DNA of 7,493 nt from Desulfobulbaceae bacterium (GTDB lineage Bacteria; Desulfobacterota; Desulfobulbia; Desulfobulbales; UBA5123): positions 1 through 7,493 of the forward strand of contig JAOUHH010000137.1 in assembly GCA_029865195.1 (NCBI GenBank). The letters are read 5' to 3'. Shown here piece by piece: positions 6,666 to 7,493 of this stretch. The notes beneath the pieces were generated by a model that saw only the letters and a list, made by a program, of their open reading frames with translations, had not been told where the DNA came from and did no database searches. Every line of letters starts with the position of its first letter. Position 1 is the first letter of the stretch. The translations under genes and the position numbers were made by a program.

Positions 6666-6697
6666 CATCCACGCCCCGGGGGAGGGCACAATAGCGT

Positions 6698-7297
6698 ATG
6701 ACACTTCTCTCCGCAGCCCTGCTCCTTTTTCTGGTCATGGACCCGGTAGGCAACATCCCGCTCTATCTTGTCACCCTCCAGGGATACGCGGCCGACCGGC
6801 AAAGACGGATCATCATCCGCGAGCTCCTCTTCGCCCTCACCGCCCTGATCCTCTTCCTCTTCAGCGGCCAATTCCTTCTCAAACTGCTCAACATCTCCGA
6901 ATCGGCGCTGACCATGGCCGGCGGCATCATCCTCTTCCTCATCGCCATCAAGATGATCTTCCCGGCCACCATGGGCACCATGGCCCAGGACATGGATATC
7001 GAGGGCGAACCGTTCATCGTGCCGCTGGCGATCCCCTTCATCGCCGGCCCCTCGGCGCTGGCGGCGGTGCTCTTCATCGTCAGCCGCGACACCGCCCGCT
7101 GGCCGGAATGGCTGGGCGCCATCCTTCTCGCCTGGCTGGCCAGCGGCATCATCCTCTTCGCGGCCAACCACCTGAGCAGCTATCTCGGCAAGCGGGGGAT
7201 CATCGCCATCGAGCGCCTGATGGGGATGATCCTCACCGCCATCGCCGTGGAGATGATCATGAACGGCATCAATCAGTTTCTGCTCTGCCTCCCGTAG
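6698..7297 (+). CDS. MarC/YhgN-family inner-membrane protein (UPF0056)
   Basis: A 199-residue polytopic membrane protein with about six hydrophobic helices, the usual length for the family (E. coli YhgN is about 197). Family signatures: LFLVMDPVGNIPLYL (10-24), FIVPLAIPFIAGPSAL (106-121) and IERLMGMILTAIAVEMIMNGI (171-191). The biochemical role of MarC proteins is not established; the name derives from the mar locus, and a role in antibiotic resistance was not supported for MarC itself. The two glycine/proline-bearing segments suggest a transporter-like inverted repeat. GGAGGG (6681-6686) precedes ATG 6698 by 11 nt. It is the last gene of the four-gene operon; no convincing hairpin terminator follows, and AT-rich DNA begins within about 50 nt. 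Confidence 0.93.
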   Translation: MTLLSAALLLFLVMDPVGNIPLYLVTLQGYAADRQRRIIIRELLFALTALILFLFSGQFLLKLLNISESALTMAGGIILFLIAIKMIFPATMGTMAQDMDIEGEPFIVPLAIPFIAGPSALAAVLFIVSRDTARWPEWLGAILLAWLASGIILFAANHLSSYLGKRGIIAIERLMGMILTAIAVEMIMNGINQFLLCLP

Positions 7298-7367
7298 GCG
7301 TTACAGCCATAAGAAAAGGGGGATACCAAAGCCAGGGCGTTGACAACCATGAACAATAATATAATTA
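7298..7367. other. Intergenic stretch at a base-composition break
   Basis: Seventy bases between the marC-like stop and the predicted IS end, in which GC falls sharply. It contains a perfect TTGACA (7340-7345) and a perfect TATAAT (7360-7365), but only 14 bp apart, which is short for a sigma70 promoter. An imperfect repeat GGCGTT(g)ACA[GA]CCAT occurs at 7297-7310 and 7336-7350. No intrinsic terminator is visible. Confidence 0.5.
7360..7367. repeat. Predicted 8-bp target site flanking the IS left end
   Basis: TATAATTA immediately precedes the predicted first base of the IS. IS1595-family elements characteristically duplicate 8 bp, often AT-rich. The second copy should lie beyond the window, so this is a prediction only. 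Confidence 0.4.
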
Positions 7368-7375
7368 GGGGCTTA

Positions 7376-7410
7376 GGAAGCAGAACACATAAAAAATGTG
7401 CTAACCTTCC
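7376..7410 (+). repeat. Imperfect subterminal hairpin in the IS left end
   Basis: GGAAG (7376-7380) pairs with CTTCC (7406-7410) and CACAT (7386-7390) with ATGTG (7396-7400). They enclose an AAAAA loop, with a symmetrical 5x5 unpaired bulge between the two stems. It lies just before the transposase start codon, so it could limit translation from outside transcripts, as proposed for several IS families. Confidence 0.4.
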
Positions 7411-7413
7411 CAT

Positions 7414-7493
7414 ATGCCGTTAAAAAATAGATATCAAAAGTACAGTAAAATTTCAGAGCGAAAATTCAGAGAAATTCTCCGTTATTTTGCTCA
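7414..7493 (+). CDS. IS1595-family transposase, N-terminal fragment (runs off window)
   Basis: The frame opens at ATG 7414, after an in-frame TAA at 7402, and stays open for 26 codons to the window edge. The peptide (MPLKNRYQKYSKISERKF, then REILRYFA) matches from memory the start of IS1595/IS1016-type transposases: K-N-[KR]-Y followed by [YR]SKISExKFRE and a hydrophobic helix, leading into an N-terminal helix-turn-helix. The zinc-binding and DDE-type catalytic parts lie outside the window. No strong ribosome binding site is seen, as is common for transposases. Lysine- and AT-rich codon use contrasts strongly with all genes to the left. It could be an intact or decayed copy; this cannot be told here. 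Confidence 0.75.
   Translation, partial: MPLKNRYQKYSKISERKFREILRYFA

Larger units (their letters stand above)
7368..7493 (+). mobile_element. IS1595-family insertion sequence, left end (truncated by window edge)
   Basis: The element is recognised by its transposase start at 7414. The left terminal inverted repeat probably begins GGGGCTTAGGAAGCAG at 7368, consistent with my recollection that IS1595-type ends begin with a G run followed by C. Composition is far more AT-rich than the operon to its left, fitting acquired DNA. The subterminal region holds an imperfect hairpin (7376-7410) with arms GGAAG/CTTCC and CACAT/ATGTG. The right end is outside the window, so the TIR pair and completeness cannot be judged. 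Confidence 0.65.

Noticed and set aside
6662..6692. Possible promoter TTGACA (6662-6667) and CACAAT (6687-6692) before the marC-like gene
   Set aside because: The spacer is 19 bp, the -10 matches only 4 of 6, and transcription would start at or inside the ATG at 6698, giving a leaderless mRNA although a ribosome binding site is present. The TTGACA overlaps the end of the upstream coding sequence.

Overview
This is a GC-rich chromosomal window from a bacterium, very probably Gram-negative. The evidence is the high GC content, a Sec-type signal peptide on a pentapeptide protein, and proteobacterial-type YrbG, YhgN/MarC and YfcD relatives. The overall flavour (CPSF-like beta-CASP nuclease, GC-rich transporters, exported bipartite pentapeptide protein, IS1595-type element) would suit a Desulfobacterota or other deltaproteobacterial-type genome. 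That placement is a weak inference from gene style, not from a marker gene.

Left part (1-993, + strand): the 3' portion of a CDP-alcohol phosphatidyltransferase gene with an intact catalytic motif. Its last 17 bases overlap a YfcD-like Nudix hydrolase gene, so the two are probably translationally coupled. Next (1007-2239, - strand, convergent with the Nudix gene): an exported 410-residue protein with two pentapeptide-repeat domains, each opened by a CxxC pair. They are separated by a long Ala/Pro/Val-rich linker that contains an internal duplication.

Divergent control region (2240-2385): it carries a good sigma70-like promoter for the pentapeptide gene (TTGACA, 16 bp, TGTAAT). It also carries two related 13-bp dyad-symmetric sites exactly 60 bp apart, whose differences preserve the symmetry. 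They look like a pair of operator sites.

Main operon (2386-7297, + strand): four genes in the same direction with almost identical 32-33-nt spacers. They encode a CPA1-type Na+/H+ antiporter with a TrkA/RCK-like C-terminal domain, a CPSF-like beta-CASP metallo-ribonuclease with all catalytic motifs, a CaCA-type Ca2+/Na+ antiporter (YrbG-like), and a MarC/YhgN-family membrane protein. Three of the four are inner-membrane proteins and two are cation antiporters, so the operon looks like an ion-homeostasis unit with an RNA-processing enzyme embedded in it.

Right edge (7298-7493): base composition turns abruptly AT-rich. A short intergenic stretch leads to what appears to be the left end of an IS1595-family insertion sequence, starting near 7368 with GGGGCTTAGG. 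The first 26 codons of its transposase are visible from 7414 and the window ends inside the element. No tRNA, rRNA or CRISPR array is visible. Apart from the IS edge the genes look like ordinary chromosomal housekeeping or accessory genes. The most distinctive points are the paired dyads in the divergent region, the architecture of the pentapeptide protein, and the nuclease-antiporter operon.
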